23,044 nucleotides of DNA from a virus: IMG/VR virus record IMGVR_UViG_3300030099_007661, positions 7,484-30,527 of that record. One strand, written 5' to 3'. Position 1 is the stretch's first letter. The number at the start of each line of letters is the position of its first letter. Made by a program: the position numbers and the translations under genes. Positions 15,634 to 23,044 of this stretch are shown here, piece by piece. Under the pieces are notes generated by a model. It ran no database searches and was not told where the DNA came from. It saw only the letters and a program-made list of their open reading frames with translations.

Positions 15634-16473
15634 TAGATAATTTTGAATTTTTGGCGAATGATATTCTACATAGACATAGTCTGACTCGTACTTTGTCGGG
15701 TAAATACCGAAATACACTTTCATGTTGTCTGAAATTTTACTTTTAATGTTTTCAGTCAATTCTCTTAATAAATTCCCTTCAGACTTTAGTTTTTGCTCAT
15801 TTATACCAAAATAGTATATCACCTCCGTTCCCTGCTTGAAAGGAAAAAACACTTTGTCTTCACACTGCAGGTTGCTAATCCCGATAGTCTTTATCCTTGA
15901 TGATTCTTTTATCTTAGAAAAAGTTGAAAAAATTGGTTTTGTGTTTTTGAAGACCTCAATCATGTGATAAGAATCGCAAAAAATATCATTAATTTGTTCA
16001 AAGTATTCGAATACGTTTATGGACTCAACCAAGCTTTCCACAGCCCGATTTGAAACTAGCGTGATTTCTTCGAACAGCCCAGAGCGCGCATATTCTTGAA
16101 GCACGTTTTTAACTGTTCTCTCTTGCAATTTTTGCTGCTCTGAGCATAACTCTGTGTCTGGTTCAAAATAGACTACTTTAATATTTATTGATTTTTTATA
16201 AAAATACTCTAATAATCTAAGAGCCATGGCACTGGTTTTTGATGCTCCGCAAACAAAGAGTGTCACTTCCTTTTTGATGTGTTTCAAGAAATTAATTTTA
16301 GATATATTCTCAAAAGACTCATACTCTTCAGGGTCTGTGTATTCTGGGATAATGTAAGAATTTTTTGACTTGCTTCCTGAATTTTTTACACTATATAAAG
16401 CATAGTTGCCGTATTTTTCCAGCGAAGAAGCAATTGCATCTGCAGCATTTCCAAGTGTCAAGATATTTTTCAA
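15619..16473 (-). CDS. Divergent FtsZ/tubulin-fold protein with degenerate GTP-binding motifs (putative)
   Basis: A 284-aa protein whose strand and helix order follows FtsZ. The N-terminus KNILTLGNAADAI stands in place of the FtsZ T1 segment, followed by a strand YALYSVKN. VTLFVCGASKTSAMA (70-84) sits where FtsZ has the strand and GGGTGTG signature. IKVVYFEP (98-105), a VLQEYARSGLF helix and ITLVSN match FtsZ strands S5-S6, and FEQINDIF (158-165) matches helix H7 with its guanine-stacking Asn. VIYYFGI to SDNMKVYFG (218-256) mirrors the C-terminal domain. The T4 glycines and the T7 catalytic NxDxxD are missing, so GTPase activity is doubtful. The start is TTG 16473 after AAGGGTG, overlapping the polymerase stop as TTGA. 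Role unknown; I inferred the homology by eye. Confidence 0.6.
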   Translation of the reverse strand: MKNILTLGNAADAIASSLEKYGNYALYSVKNSGSKSKNSYIIPEYTDPEEYESFENISKINFLKHIKKEVTLFVCGASKTSAMALRLLEYFYKKSINIKVVYFEPDTELCSEQQKLQERTVKNVLQEYARSGLFEEITLVSNRAVESLVESINVFEYFEQINDIFCDSYHMIEVFKNTKPIFSTFSKIKESSRIKTIGISNLQCEDKVFFPFKQGTEVIYYFGINEQKLKSEGNLLRELTENIKSKISDNMKVYFGIYPTKYESDYVYVEYHSPKIQNYLLTEN

Positions 16474-17618
16474 ATTTTCACCCTTCTCATTTCTCCGTAA
16501 TTCTTACCGATACTGACTGTTGAAAGAAACTCTCCAAACATATTTTTCTCAAACTCCTTCTTCAAAGGAGCAACCAAGTGATGTTCACTTTGTGCAAAAT
16601 CCAGCACCACAGAGTCATGCATAGTAAAGGCAACAAAGCTCTTCTTTCCTCTCAATAGGTTCATTATATTATAACAGCTATTTAAGACTATATCACTAGT
16701 TGTAGATTGTGTCAAGTAGTTTAGAGCCCTTCTTTCGTCAGTCTCTAGCTTTCTTCCAAAGGGAGTCTTTATCCGTCCGTTTTCATAATGCTTTTCATAA
16801 GCGCGCTTGTCATAGAACTTTTCTAGGTTTTTATCCTTTGCTTCTGGGTTATAAAGCCACGCAAAAAATTTTGCTTTTACTTCTTTTCTTGATTTTGAGC
16901 TTTGCTTTATGATTTCTCTGTTAAATTCATGAATATCATAATTCGGTTGTGGTTGACCTGAGAGAGAAAGCAGAGTTCTTACCTCTGCCCCATTTAGGTC
17001 TATTTCCAAAAAAACATCGTTTTTAGGAAGAAGATTTTTCCTTTCTTCTTTTGAAATATTTAAAATAGGAAAGGAACCCCTTTTAGTCGCAAGGCGACCA
17101 GTGGAAGAAGAGAAAATATCATACTTTATCTTTCTTTCAGAATCAGAAAAAGTTATTTTTTGCCTTGCTATCTCTTGGGTTATTACGTGTATTTTGTGCA
17201 AAATATCATAATGACTAGGGGCTGATAGTCTCTTGGCAGATTCTCTAATTATATCTTCTCTACAAGAAAACCACTTACTCATCATGTGGTCAGGCAACAA
17301 GTCAAAAAAGCAACCTTTGCGAATGTCTACTTTTGCCGTGACTGCGGCTAGTTTTTGGGCTTTTATCATCTGCTCGTAAGACCTAATCTGATTAAGTTGG
17401 TCTGCTGACGCGGACGATAGGGTTTCAAATCTCCCATTATCGGAATAGAGAGATAAAAAAACTATATTCTTTTCATATTCTGCAAAAACTGGTGAGTACG
17501 TCCAAGAATAGCTGGTCTCTTGCAGACTTTGGTCGATGGTGTCTCTATCAAAAATAAAGCGATTTTTAAAAAAGGCGCCATGGCAATTATTTTCAAAATC
17601 TAGTGTCTGTATAATCAT
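16470..17618 (-). CDS. Minimal family A DNA polymerase (palm and fingers only)
   Basis: A 382-aa protein with the full family A active site but no 3'-5' exonuclease domain and little room for a thumb. TGRL (173-176) and the following FPILNIS match TGRLSSxxPNLQNIP. Motif A is EIDLNGAEVR with D207 and E212 (E. coli D705, E710). The O helix has R244, K248, F252 and Y256 at the exact spacing of R754, K758, F762 and Y766. YLTQSTTSDI (301-310) matches QGTAADI. Motif C is MHDS with H334 and D335 (normally HDE). The region between the O helix and QSTTSDI is shorter than in Pol I. It starts at ATG 17618 and may act in repair, primer-gap filling or specialised synthesis alongside the DnaE-type enzyme. 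Confidence 0.85.
   Translation of the reverse strand: MIIQTLDFENNCHGAFFKNRFIFDRDTIDQSLQETSYSWTYSPVFAEYEKNIVFLSLYSDNGRFETLSSASADQLNQIRSYEQMIKAQKLAAVTAKVDIRKGCFFDLLPDHMMSKWFSCREDIIRESAKRLSAPSHYDILHKIHVITQEIARQKITFSDSERKIKYDIFSSSTGRLATKRGSFPILNISKEERKNLLPKNDVFLEIDLNGAEVRTLLSLSGQPQPNYDIHEFNREIIKQSSKSRKEVKAKFFAWLYNPEAKDKNLEKFYDKRAYEKHYENGRIKTPFGRKLETDERRALNYLTQSTTSDIVLNSCYNIMNLLRGKKSFVAFTMHDSVVLDFAQSEHHLVAPLKKEFEKNMFGEFLSTVSIGKNYGEMRRVKI
16687..16715 (-). promoter_or_regulatory. Weak candidate promoter inside the family A polymerase gene
   Basis: On the minus strand TTGACA (16715-16710) is followed by 17 bases and TATAGT (16692-16687, five of six). It lies within the coding sequence for the conserved QSTTSDI motif, about 215 bases before the FtsZ-like gene. 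The protein sequence constrains these bases, so it may be chance. Confidence 0.2.
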
Positions 17619-17624
17619 TCTCTT

Positions 17625-17653
17625 AGTTTACAACAAAATAAGCTGAAAGTCAA
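17625..17653 (-). promoter_or_regulatory. Weak candidate promoter before the family A polymerase gene
   Basis: TTGACT (17653-17648), 17 bases, then TAAACT (17630-17625, four of six) lies in the 31-base gap after the virion-module gene. Transcription would start at about 17618, at the ATG itself, implying a leaderless message. Good spacing and an operon boundary speak for it; the poor -10 box and lack of leader speak against it. Confidence 0.25.
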
Positions 17654-18774
17654 GAAATAATCATCTTAAAAATTTCAACACATATTTGTCCAATTTTGCC
17701 ATACGCCTGCTCTACTCCGTAGAGCTCGTGAGCTAGCTCAACTTGCTTGAAAGTTATATCTAAGTTTATCTGGTCAAGTACTCCAAACTCTAAAAGCCTA
17801 ATCTTTAACAGCATTTTAAGCATCCGCAGCTCTGACACTGGGTCAGAAAAAAAACTCATTCTCCAGTTGTTGCTCGCAGAAAGAGGGTCTGAAAGGAACA
17901 ATTGGTTATAAGTGCGCATCAAAAAATCCTGAATGTCATAAAGGTCGTCGTTTTGCGAGTTATCTCTGTAAATTGAATCCAATACTTCATGAGAGTTAAA
18001 AGAACTGTGGTTTTCACTAATCTCATAGTCTACTGTTTCGTGCCTTATTAGGGTCTTGACTATCTCACTTTCTAAGTCCGCATACAGTCTCCAGGGAATA
18101 TTTTTATCAACCATAAACCCGGCGGCATGGGCATATTCACAGTAGCATCTAAAGTCTTCACTCTGCACCATTCTTCCTTTGATTTCATCGTCATCAAAAT
18201 CCTCTCCGGCTAAATCAAGCACTAGTCCGGTTGTATAAACTGTGTTTTTGTCCGATAAGAGAAACCCTGACCTTGACACAGGTATATCCTCAAGGGTCCG
18301 CTCCATTAAAAACTCTACAGAGTTTAAAAAATCTAAAAAATTAGGATTAACCATGCCGGACTGCTCTAGCTCATTTGCATAGTGAATAATCATGTTTTTC
18401 TGGTGGGCCTCGTAAGCTTCTTCAAAATCCTGATAGGAATGCACAGGGTTGATTCCCAGGAGACCTTCGGGAAAGTTTCTGGTTGAGGCCGATATGCGCT
18501 CCAGATAATCTTCTCTAAAGAGAGAGAAAGCTCTTTCAACAAAATTTATAGCTCGCAATGACGAAGGGTTGTCAGGTATATCATTCAAAATAGAATCTTC
18601 AGACAAAAAATATACCGGTTCGAACCGGTGATTTAAAAATCCATAGTAATGGCTCTCATAAAGTGTATCAATTTGGCCCGGAATGCTGATGAGCCTTTTA
18701 TACTTTTCTCTCTCTGAGAACTCTGTTCTCAAGTTAGACGTCTGGCCCCCTCTGAATACTATTCTTACTGTCAT
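17650..18774 (-). CDS. Hypothetical protein of the virion module
   Basis: A 374-aa protein that I do not recognise. It is acidic, mostly alpha-helical in pattern and has no signal peptide or membrane segment. It opens MTVRIVFRGGQTSNLRTEF. A conserved-looking patch AHAAGFMVDKNIPWRLYADL lies at about 214-233, and the C-terminal third is a run of helices (LRMLKMLLKIRLLEF). ATG 18774 overlaps the stop of the 953-aa gene by one base (TAATG), so it is almost certainly translated with it and probably belongs to the tail or baseplate. It ends the structural block, just before the replication genes. Confidence 0.75.
   Translation of the reverse strand: MTVRIVFRGGQTSNLRTEFSEREKYKRLISIPGQIDTLYESHYYGFLNHRFEPVYFLSEDSILNDIPDNPSSLRAINFVERAFSLFREDYLERISASTRNFPEGLLGINPVHSYQDFEEAYEAHQKNMIIHYANELEQSGMVNPNFLDFLNSVEFLMERTLEDIPVSRSGFLLSDKNTVYTTGLVLDLAGEDFDDDEIKGRMVQSEDFRCYCEYAHAAGFMVDKNIPWRLYADLESEIVKTLIRHETVDYEISENHSSFNSHEVLDSIYRDNSQNDDLYDIQDFLMRTYNQLFLSDPLSASNNWRMSFFSDPVSELRMLKMLLKIRLLEFGVLDQINLDITFKQVELAHELYGVEQAYGKIGQICVEIFKMIIS
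18614..18629. repeat. Perfect 16-bp palindrome inside a coding sequence
   Basis: ACCGGTTCGAACCGGT is its own reverse complement over all 16 bases, with no spacer. It encodes HRFEPV in the 374-aa gene. It could be a dyad protein site or a cruciform, but one such site in 23 kb is not far from chance. Confidence 0.5.
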
Positions 18775-21635
18775 TAGGTTTTTCCTTTCCCTTTCGGTGG
18801 CGTGTATTCCGTTGCAGTAGCCCCTCTAGAGGTATCATCCCTTGCTATTGTTCTAGGGTTGGTTCCTATTTCTTTTTCTCTTGCGAGGCGCTCGATAGAC
18901 TTATCACTTTCTTTTGTGATAGCTGACGAGGAAACACCACCGCTGGAGTCTATCCTTACGACCCTGATGCCGGTAGGCGTACTGACTTCATATTTGACTG
19001 AGCCGTCTGAATTTGATGTTCGACTGATTACTCCCGAAATATTTGAGGCTAAACTGTCATCATTTGGATTCATTAGATAATCATTAGCTAACGCGTCGGC
19101 AGTGGCAACAGAGAGAACTCGGGAGCCGCTTGAGTCCCTTATGTTTTCCAAGCCTGTCCTAGTTACGCTTGACTGTGCGCTGCGTAAGCGCGGGGATGGA
19201 GTTGAAGAAATCTGGGCAACAGAATCTGGCGTAGCACTTAAAACCTGAGAAGGCGTTTCTCCCAAAACAGAATCTGCGACTGGAACAGCGCTGGTTAAAC
19301 CTCCGGAAGCTCTGGCATGGTCACCAAACGTACATTCAAGAACAGTTTCAGCTGCACCGTTGGTTATTGTAGTTACAACTCTTAATATGGTGTAGTATCC
19401 CCCAAGGCCCAGACGGTAAGAAGGCGAAGCTTTATCCGAGGGGCTGCCAAACCCTATACTACTTGGGTTCACGAATATTCTTGCCCCAGGCACGAACAAA
19501 TTGTTTCCAAACATTGTTATAGTCGCGTTATATGGCACCTTTAGTTCATCATATAGTCCAACCTGATTAGTCATAAGCTGTTCTCTTGCGTATGGCACGT
19601 CAAAGCGACTAAAATTAATTTCTTTTATTAGTCCCCTGTTTTTACCTATAAGGAAATGATATATACCCGCTTTTATGTCTTCCCACTGGAGGCCTCGACG
19701 TCCTGAGCTGTTTTGCTTATCGGGACTCTGATAAATAAACAAGTAATCACATTCATCATCGATTCTTAATGGCTCTTTATCCCTTAATGGTGCTGGCATT
19801 TTCTCTATATTTACCTTCACATTATTGCTTATCTCTCCCCTGAGGTGGGTTGCTGAAAAGGTCGAAGAAGTAAAGACAGGCCTGGTTTTAAGTATTCTAG
19901 GTGCAATGTCAGAAGTGGCCCAATAAGACTCTCCGAACGCCTTGGGAAGAAGTTCTTGATGGCAATCTTTTAAAAACTCACTAAGAGTGTAGGTGCTTCT
20001 ATCTTTTGTGTATATCTTATCATACATATACTTTTGGTACAATTCAAGAGATATTGGAACGTCAGCAATGTTTACTGTTGTGGCACCCACGTCTCCGTTG
20101 GGGCCGCCGCCTTCGGGCTTGACATACTTATAAGTTACGTTTGATAGCATAACTCTATACCTAGTTAAATTTAACCTGCTTTCTTCCAAAACTTTTATTA
20201 TTTTATCTCTTTCTTTCTGTGTTTTCTTTTTAAGCTTTTCGTAAAAATGGTGTTCAATTGTAAGATGTGTAGGCAAATTATTTCCTGCTGCGGCCCTTCT
20301 CACTATCTCTATAGACTCGTTAAGAGTCTGAACATATCTTTCAAAAAAGCTTTCTACTAAATCACCAAAAAATATATAATGAATCTCTCTTTTAGAGTTG
20401 TCGAAAGCGTTTAGGCGTTCCTGAAGAGTTTTTCCCTGCTTCAGCAGTCTGATTGTTTGTTCGGCTGTTTTTGTAGGTGTCTTCTTGGCTCTTTTTATTT
20501 CGGTCGTAGTCAAAGTCGACCAGTTTTTCATGTATAGGAGCTGTTCTTTCGTTAGGTGAAATGTACTGAATTTTTCCATCTCTTTTGGAGATACAGTTAC
20601 TGATAACAATTTGCCTCTAGACTCTGCATATGCTAGTATTGCGCCGGCCTCTGATGCTTTTGCCGACTGCGTTCTCTGTAGTTCTGCTTCAGACTCTGCG
20701 GATGCATTGCTTGGAACTTGACTAGGCGAAGACTCCTTTTTACTATCGTCTGCTAAGGTTCTAATGTCTGCTTCTCTTATTACCTCTTCAACAGAGGAGA
20801 CTACACTGTATATGCTGCTTCTTATTGTGTTCACCCTAGCAGTATAATCTATAGAGATAGTTGCAGTGCCGTCTTGGTTAACATTTATAGAATGATTGAA
20901 TACATTCATTCTCAGCGTCTGGCGGGTTGCTATAATTTCATCAATTTCTTCTTGTGTAAAAATATCCCTTCTATCATCGGATATCGTATAACCTAAAGTT
21001 GCCTCTATCTCTATGGGTCTGGCTAGCTCATTGCCAGTCACTGGTACACCCCCCACAGAGGATTTCGTATTTGTCTGGCCTGCAATGGACAAAGTAAACA
21101 AATCTGCCAGGGGCGCATAGCCTGGAGGGGGGTTGAAAATATTATCTAGCTGGTCTACAAAAATTTCTAAATTTGCAGTTAAATATTTCGGTGCAGTGAA
21201 GGGGTCTGTGCCTTCTGTCTTTACAGAAAAGGTGCGGACACCCACAGCGCCGGCAGTTTTGCCCTTGGCGCTTGCTGCTCTGTATTCTGAATTAAAATCG
21301 GAAGTTATTGGCAGATAAAAAGGCTGGAACCGACCAGTTCCGCCAAAAACCTTCCTAAATCTCAGCTCTGGGACGAGTGCCGTAATTTTCTGAGTTTCCA
21401 AATTAAATAAATGCGGATATATCGCGGGCTTTCCAGAGCGCTTGGGCGTGGCGGCGATAGAAATAAGATTTTCAGGTGTGTACTTTCCTAACAGCTTATG
21501 AACTTTGGTCTTCTTTCCCCGAGGGTCGACTTTCGAAGACTTAATTGCATCAGGCTGGTGAGACAGCAAATATATCAGCATCGCTTGGGGGTGAAAGCTG
21601 TTTAAGGTTGGCTTTGGTCTTTTAGTTAAAGTCAA
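18774..21635 (-). CDS. Large tail/baseplate hub-like structural protein (putative)
   Basis: A 953-aa protein in the virion block. The N-terminal half has several beta-rich stretches (for example 190-215 and 240-275), followed by a helical, lysine-rich middle (about 355-490). Residues 625-775 include a strand-rich region in which FGNNLFVPGARIFVNP, LGLGGYYTILRVVTTI and TVLECTFGDHA follow one another; this order resembles the beta-barrel region of hub proteins of the gp27/gpD type (pG..i.v, lgl.GyY.v..v). The last 175 residues are Ser/Thr-rich and low in complexity. There is no signal peptide. The start is TTG at 21635, about eleven bases after AAAGG; an in-frame TGA just upstream limits any extension. 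It lies next to a LysM-like baseplate protein. The exact role is inferred. Confidence 0.6.
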   Translation of the reverse strand: MTLTKRPKPTLNSFHPQAMLIYLLSHQPDAIKSSKVDPRGKKTKVHKLLGKYTPENLISIAATPKRSGKPAIYPHLFNLETQKITALVPELRFRKVFGGTGRFQPFYLPITSDFNSEYRAASAKGKTAGAVGVRTFSVKTEGTDPFTAPKYLTANLEIFVDQLDNIFNPPPGYAPLADLFTLSIAGQTNTKSSVGGVPVTGNELARPIEIEATLGYTISDDRRDIFTQEEIDEIIATRQTLRMNVFNHSINVNQDGTATISIDYTARVNTIRSSIYSVVSSVEEVIREADIRTLADDSKKESSPSQVPSNASAESEAELQRTQSAKASEAGAILAYAESRGKLLSVTVSPKEMEKFSTFHLTKEQLLYMKNWSTLTTTEIKRAKKTPTKTAEQTIRLLKQGKTLQERLNAFDNSKREIHYIFFGDLVESFFERYVQTLNESIEIVRRAAAGNNLPTHLTIEHHFYEKLKKKTQKERDKIIKVLEESRLNLTRYRVMLSNVTYKYVKPEGGGPNGDVGATTVNIADVPISLELYQKYMYDKIYTKDRSTYTLSEFLKDCHQELLPKAFGESYWATSDIAPRILKTRPVFTSSTFSATHLRGEISNNVKVNIEKMPAPLRDKEPLRIDDECDYLFIYQSPDKQNSSGRRGLQWEDIKAGIYHFLIGKNRGLIKEINFSRFDVPYAREQLMTNQVGLYDELKVPYNATITMFGNNLFVPGARIFVNPSSIGFGSPSDKASPSYRLGLGGYYTILRVVTTITNGAAETVLECTFGDHARASGGLTSAVPVADSVLGETPSQVLSATPDSVAQISSTPSPRLRSAQSSVTRTGLENIRDSSGSRVLSVATADALANDYLMNPNDDSLASNISGVISRTSNSDGSVKYEVSTPTGIRVVRIDSSGGVSSSAITKESDKSIERLAREKEIGTNPRTIARDDTSRGATATEYTPPKGKGKT

Positions 21636-21643
21636 TTTGCATC

Positions 21644-21991
21644 TTACCTTTCACGAGTGGCTATAGAGAGCATCTTGTCGACAGGGAAGGGTATGTACAC
21701 AGTATCCCCGATTTTAAAGTGTAAATCTGTTGGCTTTTTATTATACCAAGCTATAACCCACCAATAATCTGGATTTCCATAGTATTTATCTGCCAATTTA
21801 TACAGCTTTGTCCCTATCTCGAAAACTTCTCTTTTCTCAAACAGCCCGTCCAGCCTATCCTCTTCTGTTATAGCATTGTATGGCATTTTTGTTAAGATTT
21901 TCACTTTTTCAACAAATCTTCTATCGTGTATGCTTTCTCTCATCTTAGAATCATTTATAACTATGTCTCTATAGTCGTTCCTATTTGGCAT
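21644..21991 (-). CDS. LysM-like baseplate protein (gp53/gpX-like)
   Basis: A 115-aa protein whose C-terminal half carries a LysM-like fold: GTKLYKLADKYYGNP, the diagnostic YWWVIAWYN and GDTVYIPFP. This W-x-I-A-x-x-N plus G-D-x-x-x-I-P pattern is typical of small baseplate proteins of contractile phages (T4 gp53, P2 gpX families), which fix the baseplate to the tube rather than bind peptidoglycan. ATG 21991 has GGAG about ten bases upstream. It is followed after 8 bases by the 953-aa gene and preceded by a tube- or baseplate-like gene. Confidence 0.82.
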   Translation of the reverse strand: MPNRNDYRDIVINDSKMRESIHDRRFVEKVKILTKMPYNAITEEDRLDGLFEKREVFEIGTKLYKLADKYYGNPDYWWVIAWYNKKPTDLHFKIGDTVYIPFPVDKMLSIATRER

Positions 21992-22015
21992 TTCAGGGCT
22001 TCTCCTTTTTTGTCA

Positions 22016-22684
22016 CTATCTTCCATTCAATAAATCGTCCGCGGTGGTGGGCGAGACGGTGGTCGCGGGTCCAGTTCTGCGATTATTTGTGTCCGAGCCG
22101 TATGGAAATCTATCTGTTATAAAGTTTTTATCTGCACTACTCCAACCAAGCTCCTGTTCGTGCTGTGGTGTGAAGTTAAGGTCTATGTTAAACTCTTTTG
22201 GGTATAAGTTTCCGCTTTTCTCATCAAAAAAGCCCATTTCCTTGTTCGGATTAAGAGATACGCCGTCGATGCAGCCCAAAAGTCCACCGCCAAGTGGTGT
22301 AGTTATGAAATTTACAAATTTTATCCTCACAAGTGGTGGGCCCTGGATTGTTCTTCCAGAATTAAATCCTTTGGCTAATTTTTCACTGTATACAGGATAC
22401 AGCATTTTTGTTAAAATTGCAAATTTATCAAGATTCTCTTTTGCCGACCTAAAATTTGGAGATAAGACCGAAAATCCAATCTTTATCGTTCGGGCGGTCG
22501 CAGAGTATGGTTTAACTGGGTCGTTTCTTCCATAAATTTGCTCGGTTCCCCACGTAACTGAGTAGCTATCTTGAAAATCCGTGAGAAATGCTGGAAATTC
22601 AACCACTGATGCAGTTGCTACATGGGTTATTCTTATAATTTGATTTTTAGCTTTTGCTATTTTTCCAAAGTCTGTGTAAGACAT
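22016..22684 (-). CDS. Baseplate/tail-tube-associated structural protein (putative)
   Basis: A 222-aa protein with the pattern EFPAFLTDFQDSYSVTW, then YGRNDPVKPYSATARTIKIGFSV (about 28-73), and a later GGLLGCIDGVSLNP segment, LYPKEFNIDLNFTPQHEQELGW and a disordered Ser/Thr-rich tail. I recall this pattern from tail or baseplate proteins of marine myoviruses, where it precedes a LysM-like gene as it does here. The beta-rich layout would suit a tube-initiator or baseplate role. ATG 22684 is preceded by GGGAG. No signal peptide or membrane segment is seen. Confidence 0.65.
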   Translation of the reverse strand: MSYTDFGKIAKAKNQIIRITHVATASVVEFPAFLTDFQDSYSVTWGTEQIYGRNDPVKPYSATARTIKIGFSVLSPNFRSAKENLDKFAILTKMLYPVYSEKLAKGFNSGRTIQGPPLVRIKFVNFITTPLGGGLLGCIDGVSLNPNKEMGFFDEKSGNLYPKEFNIDLNFTPQHEQELGWSSADKNFITDRFPYGSDTNNRRTGPATTVSPTTADDLLNGR

Positions 22685-22707
22685 AAAATATGCTCTCCCA
22701 TATATGT

Positions 22708-22713
22708 ATTATA
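22708..22713 (-). promoter_or_regulatory. Possible -10 box (TATAAT) before the tail-protein gene
   Basis: A perfect TATAAT lies immediately after the stop codon of the preceding gene, 24 bases before ATG 22684 and followed by GGGAG. No -35 match exists at 16-18 bases, so it would need an activator or a phage late-promoter system that reads only the -10 region. Confidence 0.25.
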
Positions 22714-23044
22714 TTAAGCGCCCATCAAATTCATTTTTAGTTCCGTGTCGGCGCCAAATAGACTGCGATGCCGAGTTTTGCCCATGCTGGCGAGCTTGCT
22801 GAGGAAATTTTCAGTAGCCTCCTTATCAAGTTCAACGCTAACCTTAGTCGCTTTTACCTTTGTTTCGCCCTGAGCCACAAATGTAGGGCTTCTTGTTATA
22901 ACTTTGGCCTGTGGTCCAATATCACTGGTGGGGCGCGGCGGCTGCTTGACCGGCGTTGGGTTGTTTCTTCCTGTTGGTGCTGGCATGCCCGGGCGTGGGA
23001 CGATGACCGACTCTCGAAGAAACGCGCGCGACAATTTGGCGGCG
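22714..23044 (-). CDS. C-terminal part of a Pro-rich virion-module protein (start outside the window)
   Basis: The frame is open from the window edge to the stop at 22716-22714, giving at least 109 residues. A TTG at 23034 could be a start, but codons upstream of it are also open, so the true start probably lies beyond the window. It has a Pro-rich linker (PRPGMPAPTGR, PVKQPPRPT) followed by a compact charged segment VSVELDKEATENFLSKLASMG near the C-terminus. The order suggests a disordered arm plus a helix, as in tail or scaffold proteins. I do not recognise a family. Confidence 0.6.
   Translation of the reverse strand, partial: AAKLSRAFLRESVIVPRPGMPAPTGRNNPTPVKQPPRPTSDIGPQAKVITRSPTFVAQGETKVKATKVSVELDKEATENFLSKLASMGKTRHRSLFGADTELKMNLMGA

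Noticed and set aside
22044-22535. 163-residue open frame on the plus strand
   Set aside because: It is antisense to the tail protein gene, whose sequence follows a recognisable phage pattern. All other plus-strand frames are likewise shadows.

Overview
The window looks like part of the genome of a tailed, contractile (myovirus-type) bacteriophage with a T4-like replication plan. It contains a gp32-like single-strand binding protein, a RecA/UvsX recombinase, a DnaB/gp41-type helicase and a 5'-3' flap exonuclease beside baseplate-type proteins. The accessory set is typical of aquatic phages: ThyX, a B12-dependent ribonucleotide reductase and an IscA/ErpA-like protein. The DNA is moderately AT-rich and very gene-dense. 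Every gene I accept lies on the minus strand, so transcription runs from high to low coordinates. The host cannot be named. One lipoprotein with MopE-like Asp/Cys repeats and a vWA domain recalls deltaproteobacterial lineages (Myxococcota, Bdellovibrionota), but that is only a hint.

Layout in transcription order. 23044-17650: virion module with a cut-off protein, a baseplate/tail protein, a LysM-like baseplate protein, a 953-aa hub-like protein and a 374-aa unknown. 17618-15619: a minimal family A DNA polymerase, then a protein that reads as a degenerate FtsZ/tubulin homologue. 15633-12610: a near-consensus sigma70 promoter, a structured leader, ssb, the recombinase, an intrinsic terminator and the exonuclease. 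12559-9006: helicase, class II ribonucleotide reductase and IscA-like protein. 9000-5578: a second near-consensus promoter, then a GapR-like protein, a GroES-like protein, ThyX and the vWA lipoprotein, all overlapping. 5587-319: a Rossmann-like unknown, a nucleotidyltransferase-like protein, a 76-aa protein and a 1144-aa DnaE-type replicase. 308-1: the start of another phage protein.

DnaE, helicase, ssb, recombinase and exonuclease give a nearly complete fork and recombination kit. NrdJ and ThyX supply dNTPs and dTMP. Many genes are joined by 1- to 23-nt overlaps (ATGA, TTGA, TAATG), and at least five appear to start with GTG or TTG. No stretch above about 100 bases lacks a gene; the longest gap (15525-15618) carries a promoter and a potentially regulatory leader. 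I found no tRNA, rRNA, CRISPR array or insertion sequence.

The most unusual items are the degenerate tubulin-fold protein, two catalytically complete DNA polymerases of different families, the phage-encoded vWA/DxDxDG lipoprotein coupled to thyX, and the ssb leader with competing hairpin and anti-Shine-Dalgarno pairings.
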